Below are positions 7,049 through 7,269 of a stretch of DNA of 7,269 bases, piece by piece. The notes under the pieces were generated by a model that had not been told where the DNA came from, did not search any database, and saw nothing but the letters and a program-made list of their open reading frames with translations. The stretch comes from Eubacterium sp. (GTDB taxonomy: Bacteria > Bacillota > Clostridia > Lachnospirales > Lachnospiraceae), in contig JAILAS010000113.1 of the NCBI GenBank assembly GCA_024681495.1, positions 1 to 7,269 of the forward strand, read 5' to 3'. Position numbers and translations under genes: made by a program. Numbering within the stretch: position 1 is the first letter of the stretch; each line of letters opens with the position of its first letter.

Positions 7049-7269
7049 ACGTAAGGGATAGATTTTTTAATGAGATATACGATTGTGTAAAATCCGGTGA
7101 GGACTTTTCGGTGGTTAGCTGTGATTTGGGCGCGCCGAGCCTCGACGATTTCAGAAGGGATTTTCCACAGAGATTCGTAAGCGTGGGAATTGCTGAGCAA
7201 AACATGATATCCGTGGCCGGAGGGCTCAGTCTGGCCGGAAAAAAGGTGGTGACCTACGGATTGAACCCG
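7045..7269 (+). CDS. Transketolase C-terminal-type subunit (ThDP pyrimidine-binding domain), 3'-truncated by window end
   Basis: Seventy-five codons are visible, open to the last base. After an N-terminal helix (NVRDRFFNEIYDCVKSG) comes a strand with SVVSCDLGAPSL (22-33), then RFVSVGIAEQNMISVAGGLSLAGKKVVTYG (43-72, two segments). GIAEQNM is diagnostic of the pyrimidine-binding domain of transketolase/DXS-like enzymes; Glu51 matches the glutamate that activates the thiamine diphosphate aminopyrimidine. Starting directly at this domain indicates a split transketolase in which the N-terminal, diphosphate-binding half is a separate protein. The TTG start overlaps the kinase stop by four bases (TTGA), and AGGAGG precedes it. 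A transketolase could make sedoheptulose 7-phosphate, the precursor of the heptose handled by the upstream kinase (inference); another ThDP carboligase role on a nucleotide sugar is an alternative. The first in-frame ATG lies within the conserved motif at codon 54, so a later ATG start is excluded. Confidence 0.85.
   Translation, partial: MNVRDRFFNEIYDCVKSGEDFSVVSCDLGAPSLDDFRRDFPQRFVSVGIAEQNMISVAGGLSLAGKKVVTYGLNP

Overview
The window most likely comes from a Firmicute of the Lachnospiraceae type (Butyrivibrio-like gut or rumen Clostridia). The clues are a large secreted protein with Ig-like/MBG-type modules and an extremely lysine-rich C-terminus, AGGAGG-type ribosome binding sites, tightly packed operon organisation, and a Gram-positive-style glycan cluster. 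This placement is inference from protein style; no rRNA or other marker is present.

Layout. All genes are on the + strand. (1) Positions 2-3421 hold the 3' part of a giant cell-surface protein whose start lies upstream of the window. It consists of repeated beta-sandwich modules, an InlB-type repeat, an acidic Ser/Asp linker and a strongly basic C-terminal pair of FN3-like and Big_2-like domains. A GU-rich hairpin with a T-run (3440-3478) ends this unit. (2) The gap 3422-3690 is AT-richer and carries the terminator, a weak dyad and a plausible sigma-70-type promoter (3616-3644). (3) From 3691 to the end of the window runs one operon with 3-nt, 10-nt and -4-nt junctions: a predicted seven-bladed beta-propeller protein of unknown function, a family 2 glycosyltransferase fused to a Rossmann-like domain, a GHMP kinase of the HddA (D-glycero-D-manno-heptose 7-phosphate kinase) type, and the beginning of a transketolase C-terminal-type subunit that starts at TTG and is cut by the window end.

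How the genes may work together. The kinase and transketolase-like subunit fit supply of an activated heptose: sedoheptulose 7-phosphate, then heptose 7-phosphate, then the 1,7-bisphosphate, then NDP-heptose. The glycosyltransferase would add a sugar to a surface glycan (capsule, wall polysaccharide or glycoprotein glycan). The missing partners (GmhA isomerase, GmhB phosphatase, HddC nucleotidyltransferase, transketolase N-terminal subunit) would be expected just downstream. The surface protein is a separate transcription unit with different base composition; a functional link to the glycan cluster is possible but not shown. The least explained parts are the propeller protein and the C-terminal domain fused to the glycosyltransferase.
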